NCBI GenBank assembly: GCA_028023455.1 | Contig: JAQFVV010006696.1 | Coordinates: forward strand, 347,001-411,000 | Length of the DNA stretch: 64,000 nt | Source: Epiperipatus broadwayi | Lineage: Eukaryota > Onychophora > Udeonychophora > Euonychophora > Peripatidae | Reading direction: 5' to 3' | Shown: piece by piece, positions 12,201-28,830 of the stretch | Layout: every line of letters starts with the position of its first letter | Position numbering within the stretch: position 1 is the stretch's first letter | Position numbers and translations under genes: made by a program | The notes under the pieces: model-generated | Databases searched by the model: none | Seen by the model: only the letters and a program-made list of their open reading frames with translations | What the model was told of the DNA's origin: nothing

Positions 12201-13388
12201 TATACAGGAGCAATATTATATATATATATTTTTTTTCCCTAATGGATAGATCTAGAATGCCCAAGTTTCATTTTGCAAGGATGAACAAATTCAATGATCT
12301 GCTGAAAGATGAACTCACTCTCCAGGGAAATTGGTAATACATTTTAATTACTTTCAAATTCTATTTCTATTCTGATTATTTTATTTCTATTTTGTTGATT
12401 TTATATATGTGTGACTTAATCAGAGTACTTGCAAATTTTTTTATATAAACTAGTAATAGAGTAACATATTAACTGAATTTAAACTCTAATGACACTATTA
12501 TAGATTAATAGGAACATTGATTACTTAATATGTATTAGTCTGTTATTAAGGTTTGAATTATTATTATATCTGTTAGTTAGATAACTGAGACTGATTCTTT
12601 TTTAAGACATTTCCCCACCATTTTCCGTGCTATTATTTTTGCATTTTATAAATACTTTTATTTTTTAAATCACTTTGAGATTTAGTATGTATTTTTTTAA
12701 TGTTGTAAACTTTTATTATAGTTTTTTTTTCATTTATTTCATAGGAATTTAAAAATAGTATCCATAATTTGCACTTTACTTATTTTTCATTGAACCCATT
12801 GTGCAGGAGGGAAGGGGGGTTTCTAAACATTATTCGCCTCAGATGTTATAATCAACTTTTGTTTTCAATTTCAATTTTCTATTCTGATTACTTTATTTCT
12901 GTTTTGTTGATTTTATATATGTGTGATTTAAACCCAGTATTTGCAATAATTTTTGATATAAACTAGTAATACTGTAACATATTAACTAAATTAAAATTTG
13001 AATGAAGCTATTACAGGTTAATACGAGATTTGAATTATTGATTTTTTTTAAAATCTCTTTGACATTTAGTATGTTTTTTTTCAATTTCGTAGGCTTTTAT
13101 TACAGTTTTTTTCCAATTATACATTTCAATTTCAGCGATTGTGACAGATTTCTCATGTATGGGGGGGGGGATGTCTACCATTTCTTAAATTTAGCGATAT
13201 CTAGCAATTTTTCTTTTACATTTCAATATCAGCGATTTTGACCATTTCTCATGTGGTGAGGACTTACCAGTTCTAAAATTAAATGATTTTTAGTGAATAT
13301 TTAAAAAAAAAATCAATTGCAGGCTTCTAGCTGGGTCTGCAGCATCACCTGGTCACTCATCCAGTATGTGAGAAAAGCACCCATTGAA
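9252..13388. mobile_element. Giant foldback element, about 4.1 kb, noncoding
   Basis: The two halves are inverted copies of each other over nearly their whole length. Outer ends: GGTGCTTTTCTCATGTACTGG (9260) against CCAGTATGTGAGAAAAGCACC (13361). Middle: CCCTGGAGAGTGAGTTCATC (about 10231) against GATGAACTCACTCTCCAGGG (about 12309). Inner: AACATTTCAACTGTTTTTAC region (11030) against 11800-11830. Within the left arm a block of about 400 bp is itself duplicated in tandem (9460-9700 and 9830-10200), and the right arm mirrors this (12340-12600, 12870-13100). No ORF of note, so mobility would need a transposase in trans. Arms differ by scattered substitutions and indels, so it is old. Drosophila FB elements have comparable architecture; homology to them is not implied. 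Confidence 0.85.
10352..10519. repeat. Perfect 53-bp inverted repeat next to (TA)n, inserted in the foldback left arm
   Basis: Bases 10352-10404 and 10467-10519 are exact reverse complements (53 of 53). The loop contains three copies of a 14-bp unit (ATAATTATTGAGAT). The sequence is flanked by (TA)n on both sides (about 10333-10350 and about 10563-10575) and the equivalent place in the right arm of the giant foldback (about 12215) has only a (TA)n tract, so this hairpin arrived later at a TA repeat. Confidence 0.93.
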
Positions 13389-16300
13389 CTTATTTATGTT
13401 TGACATAAAAGAAATATAAAATTAAATAGTAAATACATTGTTCATAGTATACATTCAGATAAGATAATCAATTTTTCATTATTTAACTGATATACAGAAA
13501 CATTAAAGTAGAATTCAATAAAATTTCACATTTAAATTTGATTTTAAACAACTTCTTTTTTTAAAAAAAATAAAGTTTTCATATACAAAAACATGTACAA
13601 TTAAAATATTTATTTAATGTTACCAGTTTTCATGCAATAATATATTCCAATACATACTGACCTTCTGCTATTAATTCTACTTTTAAAGTTGAACATTCCA
13701 ACATATTTTAAATGTAGATATTGAGAAAATTACTAAAGATTTGATTCATTAGCTGGCAGACCGGAACAGATTATTTAAATTTAGAAAGTTGTATTATTAT
13801 AAAATTTCACCGTTTTTATATTTAAATTCTTATGTGAATTTTTGGTCAATCTGATTGGTTATCAATGGTTTTTAAAACATGCTCAACATGTTTTTCTTAA
13901 TGTTTTCTTTACACCATTTTGTCTCTTAATAATACTATGAACACACTCTTTCACTGAAACATAAATGTGTATTTGTTATATTTTTATATAATAATTAAAA
14001 ATTAATTAAATAAATGGCTTTTGAATTAAATGAAAATAATTTATAAGATTATTTTAAATAAATACAAATTATTATTATTTTTAGTTACATTTTACTTAAC
14101 TTGATGTGTGCTGTCGATTTCTTACCGGTTAAACATATTTGACCCAAATCAATGGAAGGAAAAAGTAATTTTAAATACATTAAAATTATACAGGCAATAA
14201 GCAAGGCAAAATATTAGTTATTCTCACCAATAAATTCTTTTGAATGCTAGTAAGTAGTCTGTTCAGAATGCAAACCAAGCCAATCAAATCACTGTTTTCC
14301 AAAAATACCTCATAATGCTGAAAAATATCTCATTATTTAATTATTTATTTAAAAAACATTTTAAATATGTGTTAGCTATGTAGTAAGCATATATAAACAG
14401 TGTTTGTGGATACAGAGTACTCTATAAATGTTTTGGGTAATTTTGATTATTAACCTTCAAAAAATTATTGTTAATAAATTCTACTATTCTTTCTATACCA
14501 ATATTTTAGTTCTACTAGTCTTACTAATTATTTTTCTGAATATTGAGTTGTAGTTTTTAAAATAATTCAGATTATTTTTATAGGCTGGTTTTGAATGTCT
14601 GAATGTTGGTGTCAGGTTGTATTTACAAACATAGACTTGAAACATTTACAGTTACACATAAATTGACAAAATGTTTTGTTCAAAATAATTTATAATGTTT
14701 TTGAAAACAATATTGTTTATAAAGAATTATATCATTTAGGATTCTTATTAGTATGAAAAAGTTTAGAATTCCACATAAAATGTCCAACTAAATGTCAGAG
14801 TGTAATGAAAAATAAAGAATGTTCTATTTTATACTGAGAAAAGAGGGTCATGTGTTAATGTATAAATAAGAAATCATTATTCAGCCATTGGAATTAACAA
14901 GAAAAATATTATTTTGGTGACCAGACTTAATTAATTTTAAAAAAGTTGACAAATTTCAAAGTCTTTAACTAGAGGGTTTAATTGGTAAAAACCATATGTT
15001 TGTCTAGTTGAAAGGTCAAGAAACATACTAACTGGTATAAAAACTTTGACAATAAATTTTTTAAAGATATAAATATATCAGATTGTTGGGGAGAATAAAC
15101 TATATTGTAGAAGGAAAAATAAACTGACTAACTGAAGAGAGAAACCAAACTTTGTTTTTAAAAGATTTCAATGTCAAAAATGATAGGGTGGTCTAAAAAA
15201 TATAATTTGACAAAGGCTCCTCACCAGCCATCCAATTAATTGATGCAATTCTGAAAAGTTTGAACCAAAATATTAAACATTTCATATGTGATTGCTAAAA
15301 AGAAGAAAAAAGAAATTGATTGCTCACCTAAATTTTTAAATCTAAATTGAAGATAAGCAAAAATGCTGATATTTGTTAAGCCATGAAACTTAATTTATGC
15401 AATTTGCTAAGTGTAAACTCAAATTAAAATAATAAATATATATAAAAAACAGTAGATATCCAGGGTCTATTTAAAGTCATTATACTGATTAAAAATGAAG
15501 AAAACATTGCAGTACCAAAAGGTTCCTATAGAAGCAAGTACTTTCACCATCATCAGTCAATAAAGAATTGCAAGCCGAAGCCAAGAAAGAATAGGACTGT
15601 TCAGAGTAATTCATTGTATTTGGTATATATATATATATATATATATATACCGATAGCCAAGAAAGAATAGGACTGTTCAGATTGGTGTGTGGCTGCTGCA
15701 AAGTTTAAACATTCAACAAGCTGAATTTAAAATCTTGGAAAGTGTGTGCCTCAAAGTGAGAGAAAAACAGTTAATATGAATTTTAATTATATTTTTTTAT
15801 ATATCAGTGATTATTAAGAAATTTTTTCTAACAAATCACTTTTTTGATCTCTGATATTTAAAATGAAAATTAATAAAAAAAATTTCCACTAATAATAGCT
15901 ATTGCTTTATTGATGATATTAGGTATTCTGAAATTATTACAGTATCCATTTACTTGTTTATTTATTTTTATAAATTTTTTATTGTATATTAATTTCAAAA
16001 TTATGAAATATGAAGTTTATTATATGTCAAAAGCATTTAATAATATTTTATTCTTAAGGATGATCAACACATACACACATAGTAATATAATTATGCTTAT
16101 GCACATGTATAGTTGTTGATTATGAGTGTCACAAGTTAGAAAAGAGTTTAATTGTAAGAGAGTTGAATTTAAAAAATGCTTAAAGACTTATATTGGTACA
16201 AATAAGGAGATAGGTAATTTGAAGCTTATTTCTATAAATTATTTAAGCTGACTGACCTTTTGTAATTAATTTTTTTATTATGTTTAATGTTATAAAGTTA

Positions 16301-17446
16301 AAAATATATAGAATATAGGCAATTGACAAGTATGTGCATGCATCAAATATATTTTTTAATTAAAAATGTTTTATAACATAAAATTTTACTTATTCATGGT
16401 AGAAATTAACATGCACAAATTATACCATGATATAAACCTTGAATACATGTGATTATATGGAAAGGGGAAATATTTCAGTATCATTAATTTCATTATTTAA
16501 ATATAAACAATTGTTCATTGATACTCACATTGATTTCTATATAATTCTTTTAATATTATGTATATTTTATCTGTCATTAATAATTGTTAATCTGTTGTAT
16601 TTATTATAATTTTTATTAAGAATTCATAAAAGATTAAATTTTATGTTGTGATGTAATTTGTAAAGCTATGGCTGGAAAAATAACAACATCATCATCATTA
16701 TCATTTTATTAGTAGTAATAAGTAGATTAAAATGAGTTTAATGGCCATAAATAGGAATAATGGTTCACACAATATTGTGTGAAACATATATAAATAGACA
16801 TGACTACTATCAAAATATCTGATAAATCTATAACTCTATCATACTTAAATTGAGCTCGTAACTCATGTGGAAACATTAATTGAAAATTCATAATATAAAA
16901 TCTAATAGTTTTTATTTGCATAATTAAAGTATAATAATATTGTTTTCACTTAATGCAAGTACATGTATTTTAAGGATTGTACCAACTAGGATTGATCCAG
17001 ATACATGTATGAATAAGTATGTGACATAACTTTATTTATGTTGAGACAGCCTAGTGGCACCCAGGACAAACACATATGTAAACTCAATTATAAAAAAATA
17101 AGCATTTAATACTTTTTAAAGTTTAATGACATTGAATATTTAATTTTTGACATTTTTATTAGTTACAAACAGCACCAGTATGGAACTATGAATGTGTTTT
17201 ATATATCTGAAAAAAAAAGAAAAAAAAAAGATTCTTTGTTGAAAGAATCTACTATTAAAAATTAATTTATATGTTTACTATATTGATTTTCATTTTTTTT
17301 TAATTTTCTCACAACAGTAATATTTATTTATATAATTACAATGAGTAATATTTTTATAAGTTAACCATAAAAGGACTAGTATATTTTAAATGGTTATGAT
17401 GGCTTCCAATATCTGGAGTTATAAGAGAGTAAGGACTAATATATAT
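13389..17446. other. Unassigned A+T-rich DNA with one TA-flanked duplication
   Basis: About 4 kb with no convincing exon or element. It contains the 27-bp duplication at 15579-15681 (listed separately) and short TA runs; the short ORFs here (e.g. 15910-16119) are hydrophobic translations of A/T-rich DNA. Confidence 0.55.
15579..15681. repeat. 27-bp direct duplication flanking a (TA)n tract
   Basis: The same 27 bases (starting AGCCAAGAAAGAATAGG) occur at 15579-15605 and 15655-15681, separated by a short spacer and a (TA)n run at about 15622-15649. Confidence 0.95.
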
Positions 17447-19457
17447 TATAATGATCGAAACGAAACTGGAGATCGAATCTAACCACAAACTACGATATCT
17501 GCTCTACAAGGCAACATCTAAGCATTTAAACCTAGAAAAATTTATAGAGTAGGCAGATACGCGCTGTTAAGATTCCACTTTATTTAAATATTCCGACCGT
17601 TAGCCCAAGTCACAAGCTCAGTCGAGACAATGAGATAAAAATCTATATCTTAAATATAAATAAATAAAAGCCACTGCCAGAAATTAACAGATAAAAATAT
17701 TATTTACAGACATATAAAATCATTCTAATTTGAAGAATAAGTTTAACATTTTAGATTTTTATATTAACTTTTAATTTTACATTTAACTAAGTTTCAATGA
17801 GTTTAATATTTTATTTAGATAGTCGAGTATGAATAGACTACATAGATCTGCATTTGAAAAAAAAAATTCTTCCCTGATTTAACCTTAGGCAACAAATTTC
17901 GCAATCAAACCGGTGCCAATCCATCTGATACATTTATGTATTCAATGTAGCATGAAAATACAACACAAAATACTATACTGTCAGGAATGTACATCTTATC
18001 AGTAAGTAGAATTAGAGAAAACATTGTCTCTCCACCAACAGGAATGTCACATCTGTTGGCAAGTAGAACAATAAACATAAAACTCCATAGAAATGGACTG
18101 CGGTCCTTTGCCATCTTACAAACCCATCCATAGGCAAATAGAAGGTGTGTGGCATATATATATAATCCTGCCCATAGCGGATCTCATACTACATCTACAA
18201 TTACACAAATATATCCAATCCATTGAACCAATTCAACTACGAAATGAATAACCTAAGATTACCCTCCCTTAATATAACTTTACAAAACTATATAGCCATT
18301 CATGCCCGACTTAAATTTAACATTTAAATACGTTCGCACAGATTATTTTTATACAATTTGTTTTTAAAATGTTGAGTATAGATCGGCTGCACAGATTCCA
18401 TGGTCAAAAACATCCAAATTAAACACAATCGATCAAAATACAAAATCATCGATAACGTCAATTGCAAAAGGGAATACACAAGGCCCCATGGCATTCATCG
18501 TAAGATGCCTGCATTAACATCGTTGACTTATATATTCTAATCAACTTTGGAAACCACAACATAATCAACTGCTAACAAATCTATGCAACATCTATACCCA
18601 ACCTAAATTTCATCATTTAAAATTTAAACAATAAATAATTTATACAATAAGAGAAAAAAAAATGGAAATGATTTTTATCAATCGGAAAACATATAAAATT
18701 AAACATTATTAATTTGGTTTTAAACTTAAAAAAGTCAGATGGAAGTTCATAAGCTTGAACGAAAGTTCTTAATTATTTTTAAATTTAGAGTTCATGTCAA
18801 TATAGCTTATGGTAGAAGAGTCCAGGTTTCTGCTTTTAATTCCCGCGATGCCTCCATTGGAAGATAATGTTCTGGAGATGGCAATAGCTGGTTCAAGGTA
18901 TCACAGTCTTTTCATTTTTTTTAAATAGAGTGTGGTATGTGCATCCATACCACATCTCACAAACACAAAAATGCTGGAATTCCAGAAATAAAACTATTTC
19001 CCTTTTTATTTTAATCCACACGGATTCAATCAACAAAACGTCACTAATCCATCACTTTCATTAGGGTCCGAGCGAAGGCTTAGTGCTTCCATTGGTCAAG
19101 CTAATTTCACTTTTCTTCTTATCTACCTTTCATCAGATCATTTTAATTATACAAGAGCCCAAGGCTAGCTTGCTTTTCAAACAATTTATAAACAATCACT
19201 TCCATTTACAGATTACAACAATTAATTATTAGCTGTTTTTATTTTTAAATATTGTACTTTTTTTTATTTATAAAAAAGTATGTTCAAATACTTGTTTATT
19301 TTTTTAAAAAAAAAAAAAATTTAAAGTTTGGCATCTGTGCGAATGTATATACGTTTAACAAACATTTTAATTTTAGCGTTTAGTTTTTTACTTTTATTTG
19401 CGAACTTTTAAGTTTTTATTTTAAATTAATGTAACGACATATTTATATATCATTACA
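17447..19457 (+). repeat. Family 1 repeat, copy C (about 2.0 kb)
   Basis: Starts TATAATGATCGAAAC and ends ATATCATTACA, with TA-rich DNA on both sides. Shared with copies A, B and D: CCTAGAAAAATTTATA.AGT followed by AGGCAGATACG near the start, GCCACTGCCAG, a block around GTTGAGTATAGATCGG.T, and TAAGATTACCCTCC. Terminal 7-mers are imperfect inverted repeats (TATAATG / CATTACA). Closest to copy D, with which it shares a region (about 18930-19100) lacking in A and B. A minus-strand frame at 17905-18114 corresponds to the longer one in copy D. The final 21 bp of the element are repeated just outside it (about 19473-19493). Could be a solo LTR or a nonautonomous terminal-repeat element. Confidence 0.8.
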
Positions 19458-19514
19458 ATATATATATATACATATTTATATATCATTACAATATATATAT
19501 ATATATATTCTATA

Positions 19515-20085
19515 AAACTGCTTTAATATTTCAATAAGCAAACTGGTTTTTAAACAAATATCTACTATAATTTAATAGATGTACTTTAAACGATCTAAGT
19601 AGTCACTGTCAACTGTATTCAAATTCCATTACAAAAAACGTTATAATGTATACAAAAACAATTATGTGATAAATCAATTTTCCCACAATTCATTCATTTT
19701 TATATTAGCAGCTTGTCTATTTTTCAAAAGTTGCTTTCTGCTTTTTATTAATATAACTTCTTTAAATTTACATTTATTATTATTTCTTTCAATACACAAA
19801 ATCTTAACTTTATTAAAATCAAAAAAGTAACAAGTAATGTAAAAATTAAGAAAGGTATGTTAATAAAAATAGAAAGAATTATTTAATAAATAGAAAAGCT
19901 GCTATTATAAAAATTAACAAATTGTGGGAAAATTAATGTTTTATGTAATTGTTTTGTATACATTTATAATAGTTTTTTTAATATAATTTGAATAAAGTTA
20001 ATAACGACAACTTAGATAGATGAAATTACTACTACTAAATTATATTAGATATTTGTTTTTAAAATACTGTTTACTGTATTAATTA
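19515..20085. repeat. Foldback (MITE-like) inverted repeat, about 570 bp
   Basis: Left arm from about 19550 to 19700 pairs with right arm from about 19915 to 20070: AAATATCTACTATAATTTAA against the reverse complement near 20045, and GTATACAAAAACAATTATGT against the ACATAAT/TGTTTTGTATAC block near 19940. No ORF. Adjacent to the (TA)n that follows family 1 copy C. Confidence 0.75.
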
Positions 20086-20620
20086 CATTATTGGTTTTTG
20101 AAAAATTATATTTATTTTATTATAATTGGAATACAGACATTTTTACTATTATATGTATAAAGTCATTAGAAACCAACCAGTAGTTATCAATATTTTTCAC
20201 TAGATGTAATGACCATTAGCTGTGATCAAGCTTTATTTTATAAGTTCCAAAAAAGAAACAATTCAAAATGTTTATCAGAAAATCTCTATCTCCAGAAAAA
20301 TTGGTTTTCAACTTATGGCTCACTCAGTGGTATGCTGAAACTCTAGAAATTAGATCTAAATTACAAACTCAAAAGTCAGCACTTAGAAAACATGTTACTA
20401 TCAATTTCATAGGCTGAATTTTTCTGACACATAAATGTCTTCAAATCCAGCCTTATAAATATGATAGCTATATGGTTCTGAATTCAGGTCAGTTTCACCA
20501 TTTAGTAATAGTCTCTGCAATATATCATTGCAATGATATTCAAAGGCAGACTTATAATATTTAATAAATCAAGTTTGAAAAGTTCAGGCTTTCAAATTGA
20601 TAGTAACATGTTTTATGACT
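20086..20620. other. Unassigned DNA, possibly low-copy repeat
   Basis: No gene. The phrase CTTCAAATCCAGC near 20449 also occurs near 59523, hinting at an old dispersed repeat, but the similarity is too short to define one. Confidence 0.4.
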
Positions 20621-25384
<4,764 letters not shown>

Positions 25385-25438
<54 letters not shown>

Positions 25439-25485
25439 ACCCTTTTGTTTAGCCAGAATATATATATATATATATATATTCTGGC
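25385..25485. repeat. Two consecutive (TA)n-looped hairpins at the family 2 right end
   Basis: 25385-25402 and 25435-25452 are perfect 18-bp inverted repeats around (TA)n; immediately after, GCCAGAAT (25452-25459) and ATTCTGGC (25478-25485) enclose a second (TA)n. The first right arm is the reverse complement of the family 2 terminus. Confidence 0.95.
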
Positions 25486-26660
25486 ACACATTTTAATATA
25501 ATACTTCTATGTTATTAATGAACAAAATTATTAAAAAAAAATATAAGTCCAAATGCTTATGACACTTATAAAAACATGACTATATTTTTAATCAAGTAAC
25601 TATGTAAAATAGGTAAGATAAGATAAACAATTGAAACAAGTATAAAATCACTTTGGTTACAATATATTTTAATATATATTGAAACAGATAAACTGTTTCA
25701 TGTATGTATTTAATTGACCACCTTTTAATTTTAAAGACTGATAATATTTGAAGTCAGACTAGTAATATATTTTAAAAAAAGCCTCCATTATTTTTTAAAA
25801 AAAGAAAAAGAAAGAAGTAATGAAATTTGACCACATTTAAAATGATTATTTGTTAATTCATAATGATTTGGTCAAATGAAAAGAAAATCAATTTTTTCAA
25901 AATAAAAAAAACAGAAAAGCAAATACATTTATATTTCCAATTAAAGAAAGTATAAATCTTTCTTTATTATCAATTAAATAAAAAAAATTAAATATTAAAA
26001 CTCTGATTGTAAAAATAACACCTAAGACAATAAATGTAGGTGTCAAATCACCATGCCACAAGCTATAAAAAAATCATGATTCAAAAACACATGAAGGGAG
26101 ACAATCAAAAATTTTTACTAAATAAAAGTATGTTCCCACCAAGGAGAAACTGTCTAATAATTGAAGGATTAATGGCATGTACATGGATGAAAATACACCA
26201 AAAAACCAATTGGATTTGGCAGATACATCAAGTGAATCCATTCTGATAGAGAGAAAAAATATAATTAGTGTGGAAAATCAGTAGATATTATAGTTAATTG
26301 ATTCAGAGGTGGCAAGATTTAGCTACAATACTACTAAAAATGGACTTAATTAAACCATCAAACAGCCTAATGAAAAATTCTCATAAATGATCTTTAGCAA
26401 GAGAGCGCTCTTCCCCTCTCCATCGGTAAAACATGTGAACTCCAAGCCTTGCCTACAAGTGTTAATGTAACATCAAGAAGACCCCCAGTTATTTAATAAT
26501 GCGGTAATAAACAAAGATATGAAATGTAGAGGTTAGCAATTACAAATGATTCAATCATAATAAAATATGAATTTAAATTATAGCTATTAATTTTTATAAA
26601 ACAAAAGAAAGAATATGCTATATTATTAGTCTTAAGAAAGTTTTCACAATCAATTATTAA
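25486..26660. other. Unassigned DNA upstream of a gypsy integrase relic
   Basis: No domain recognised. The region 26040-26520 is less A+T-rich than its flanks and might be further decayed retroelement sequence, but no pol motif could be read in any frame. The frame at 26040-26246 has no ATG-supported protein I recognise. Confidence 0.4.
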
Positions 26661-26669
26661 CTTATTGGC

Positions 26670-27255
26670 AACAGTGGATAAAGAGGATGGATGTAAAACA
26701 TATTGTCATCCATACAAAATCAGCAGTCCAACCCTAGTGAGCAGGAGATGACAAAGTTGGGATGCCTCTTCAGGGAATGTACTGCATCCAACCATAGAGG
26801 ATGGGTAAAAAAACTCCCAGCAGTCTTAAATTTCATAAATTGGACTCATAATGAAACAAGCAGATTTGCACCTGTACGACTTCAATTTGGATATGCCGTA
26901 CCTCAGTTCTATAAATCCACATTACCCTCTAGTCCAGAAAACATTGATAAAGGGAGAGATCATGAAGAAGCAAGAAAAAATTGGAATACTGTGTCAAGCC
27001 CTGGACCCTGTGGAAAAGAGTCATGAATGATAATTTTAAAGCAGGGGGTACAATATGGATCAAAAAGAACCCTGTGAGCCAAACTGGGAAGAACATTTCT
27101 AAAAAGTTCCAAAATTTGTACAAAGGGCCTTACCAAATAAGCTGACAGTATGCTCCCAATGGTTTCACTTTAGAAAAGGGTGAAAGATAAAGGGGTACCT
27201 ATATTGCTAGGTCACTGAAACCATATAAGACAAGGACCTGCATTAGAAGTACTCC
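26670..27255 (+). pseudogene. Ty3/gypsy-type integrase relic: end of core plus GPY/F domain
   Basis: Three frames must be combined to read this relic. 26675-26735 gives QQWIKRMDVKHIVIHT; 26724-27026 gives QSNPSEQEMTKLGCLFREC and then HRGWVKKLPAVLNFINW, HNETSRFAPVRLQFGY, matching the part of retroviral-like integrases after the last catalytic Glu (SNPSER...RELGR..RTYC, ES.TGF.P..L.FG). After TGA at 27024-27026, another frame (from 27032) gives FKAGGTIWIKKNPVSQTGKN, KFQNLYKGPYQIS and YIARSLKPYKTRT, a GPY/F-type C-terminal domain (LYKGPYQI). No LTR found. Its sequence type differs from the gypsy element at 54640-59215, so it is a separate lineage. It cannot encode an active protein. Confidence 0.88.
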
Positions 27256-27329
27256 ATAAAGATTTATTAAAAACAAAATTAGTTTAAACCTTTATATTCA
27301 TTCTCATTCCCCTGACTCGGTGGTATTGT

Positions 27330-27378
<49 letters not shown>

Positions 27379-27383
27379 CAATT

Positions 27384-27420
<37 letters not shown>

Positions 27421-27436
27421 TACAAATTGCTATTTA
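27330..27436. repeat. (TA)n pair with a 15-bp perfect inverted repeat
   Basis: AAATAGCAATTTGTA (27373-27387) and TACAAATTGCTATTT (27421-27435) are exact inverted copies around a (TA)n of about 30 bp; another (TA)n precedes the left arm (27333-27372). Confidence 0.95.
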
Positions 27437-28810
27437 ATATTGTATATCATTTAAATAAAAAAAAGCTAGACCCCTGTTTTTAATTTTTTTTTGTAATATA
27501 ATGTTTTAAGAAAAACCTACAGTGAGAGTTTAATTTTTCTTTTTTAAAAAATAATTAAAGTAAATTTGATATTGGAAAGTGCATACTGAATAATTGATTC
27601 AAATAGTGAAAGGAAATTTCAAAGGTAAAAGATTGCTATCAGAAACGACTTTTTAGATAGTAATAAAAAATGGCAGAAATTCATATTGAGAAAAGAGACT
27701 TTGTGATAAAAATGATAAATAATGTAGAAATTTATAAAATAGAACAAAATATAAAAGAAATATGTGCAGAACTTGTAAGAGGAATCTGGGGATATAAAAG
27801 AAGCCGGCAGGTTGGAAAAGTGTCTTTGTTTTTGTATTCCAGAGTGTTGAGCAATTTGAGGTGTCACATTTTTTTTAAAAATAAAATGTGTCCACATAGA
27901 TATGAACTGAAACCACTTTCCATGAGTGTGTAGAACTCTATCAGTTGGCAAACTGTCTCTCAAGAAAAGTCACTTAAATCACCATCTGGTTCTACCTAAA
28001 TACCGATTAGAGACATAAAATGATTAAACAATAAAAAACTACTGCAGATTACACATTGAAAAATTGGACATCGGATGATTAACCACCTACTTAAATTTCA
28101 TACTTACCACTAAGTTAATGGCCATAACATTTATATAAAGCTTTATGAACTGAGATTCGAATGAAATGTTTATCCCATAATTTTTTTATCTAAAGATTTG
28201 TGAACTGAGTAATGAATGAAACTGTTACCATGGAAAAATAAGACAGAAACTAGCTATTTCTTCAAGAAGAAACATTTGAATCAAATTATTAATTTTGTTA
28301 TGCATAATACTTTTCAATATTATAATTTTTTTATCATAGAAGTTAATTGTTAGACAGGCTAGAATAAATTTCTATTATTAACATAATTTTCATTGTACGT
28401 GTATAAAATAGATAATGTTATTTTATTTAAGTTTTAGATTTGAGTATTTAGATTCAAATTAGTGTATATAAATTACCTTTGCTAAGTAGTTTTATTTTCT
28501 TAATTAAGTCAAAGGGGAATATCTTATACTACTTAACAGGAATTTTAATCCTGATCATATAATTACTACTTTATGAGTTACAATATGTTTGATGCAGAAT
28601 CAGTGAGTCTAAGTGACTCTGGCACCCTCATTTATACATACAAAACTGATTCAGCTCACAATTGTACTTGTAACAATTGTTGGCCAAGTTGATCAGGAAA
28701 TATAGTTTTTTTTTTTTTTTAGAAATAGCAACAAAACCTTCTTTTTGCATAACGTGATCAACTTGTGCATTTATTGTGTATAGAGGCCTAGAAAGATGTG
28801 GAAAATGTTA
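27437..28810. other. Unassigned DNA
   Basis: No convincing gene. An ATG-initiated plus-strand frame of 87 codons at 27670-27933 exists, but no motif, splice context or duplicate supports it. Confidence 0.5.
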
Positions 28811-28830
28811 CAATATATATATATATATAT

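Noticed and set aside
27670-27933. ATG-initiated 87-codon plus-strand frame, and the overlapping 114-codon minus frame
   Set aside because: No recognisable motif, no splice or promoter context and no duplicate; frames of this size arise by chance in 64 kb.
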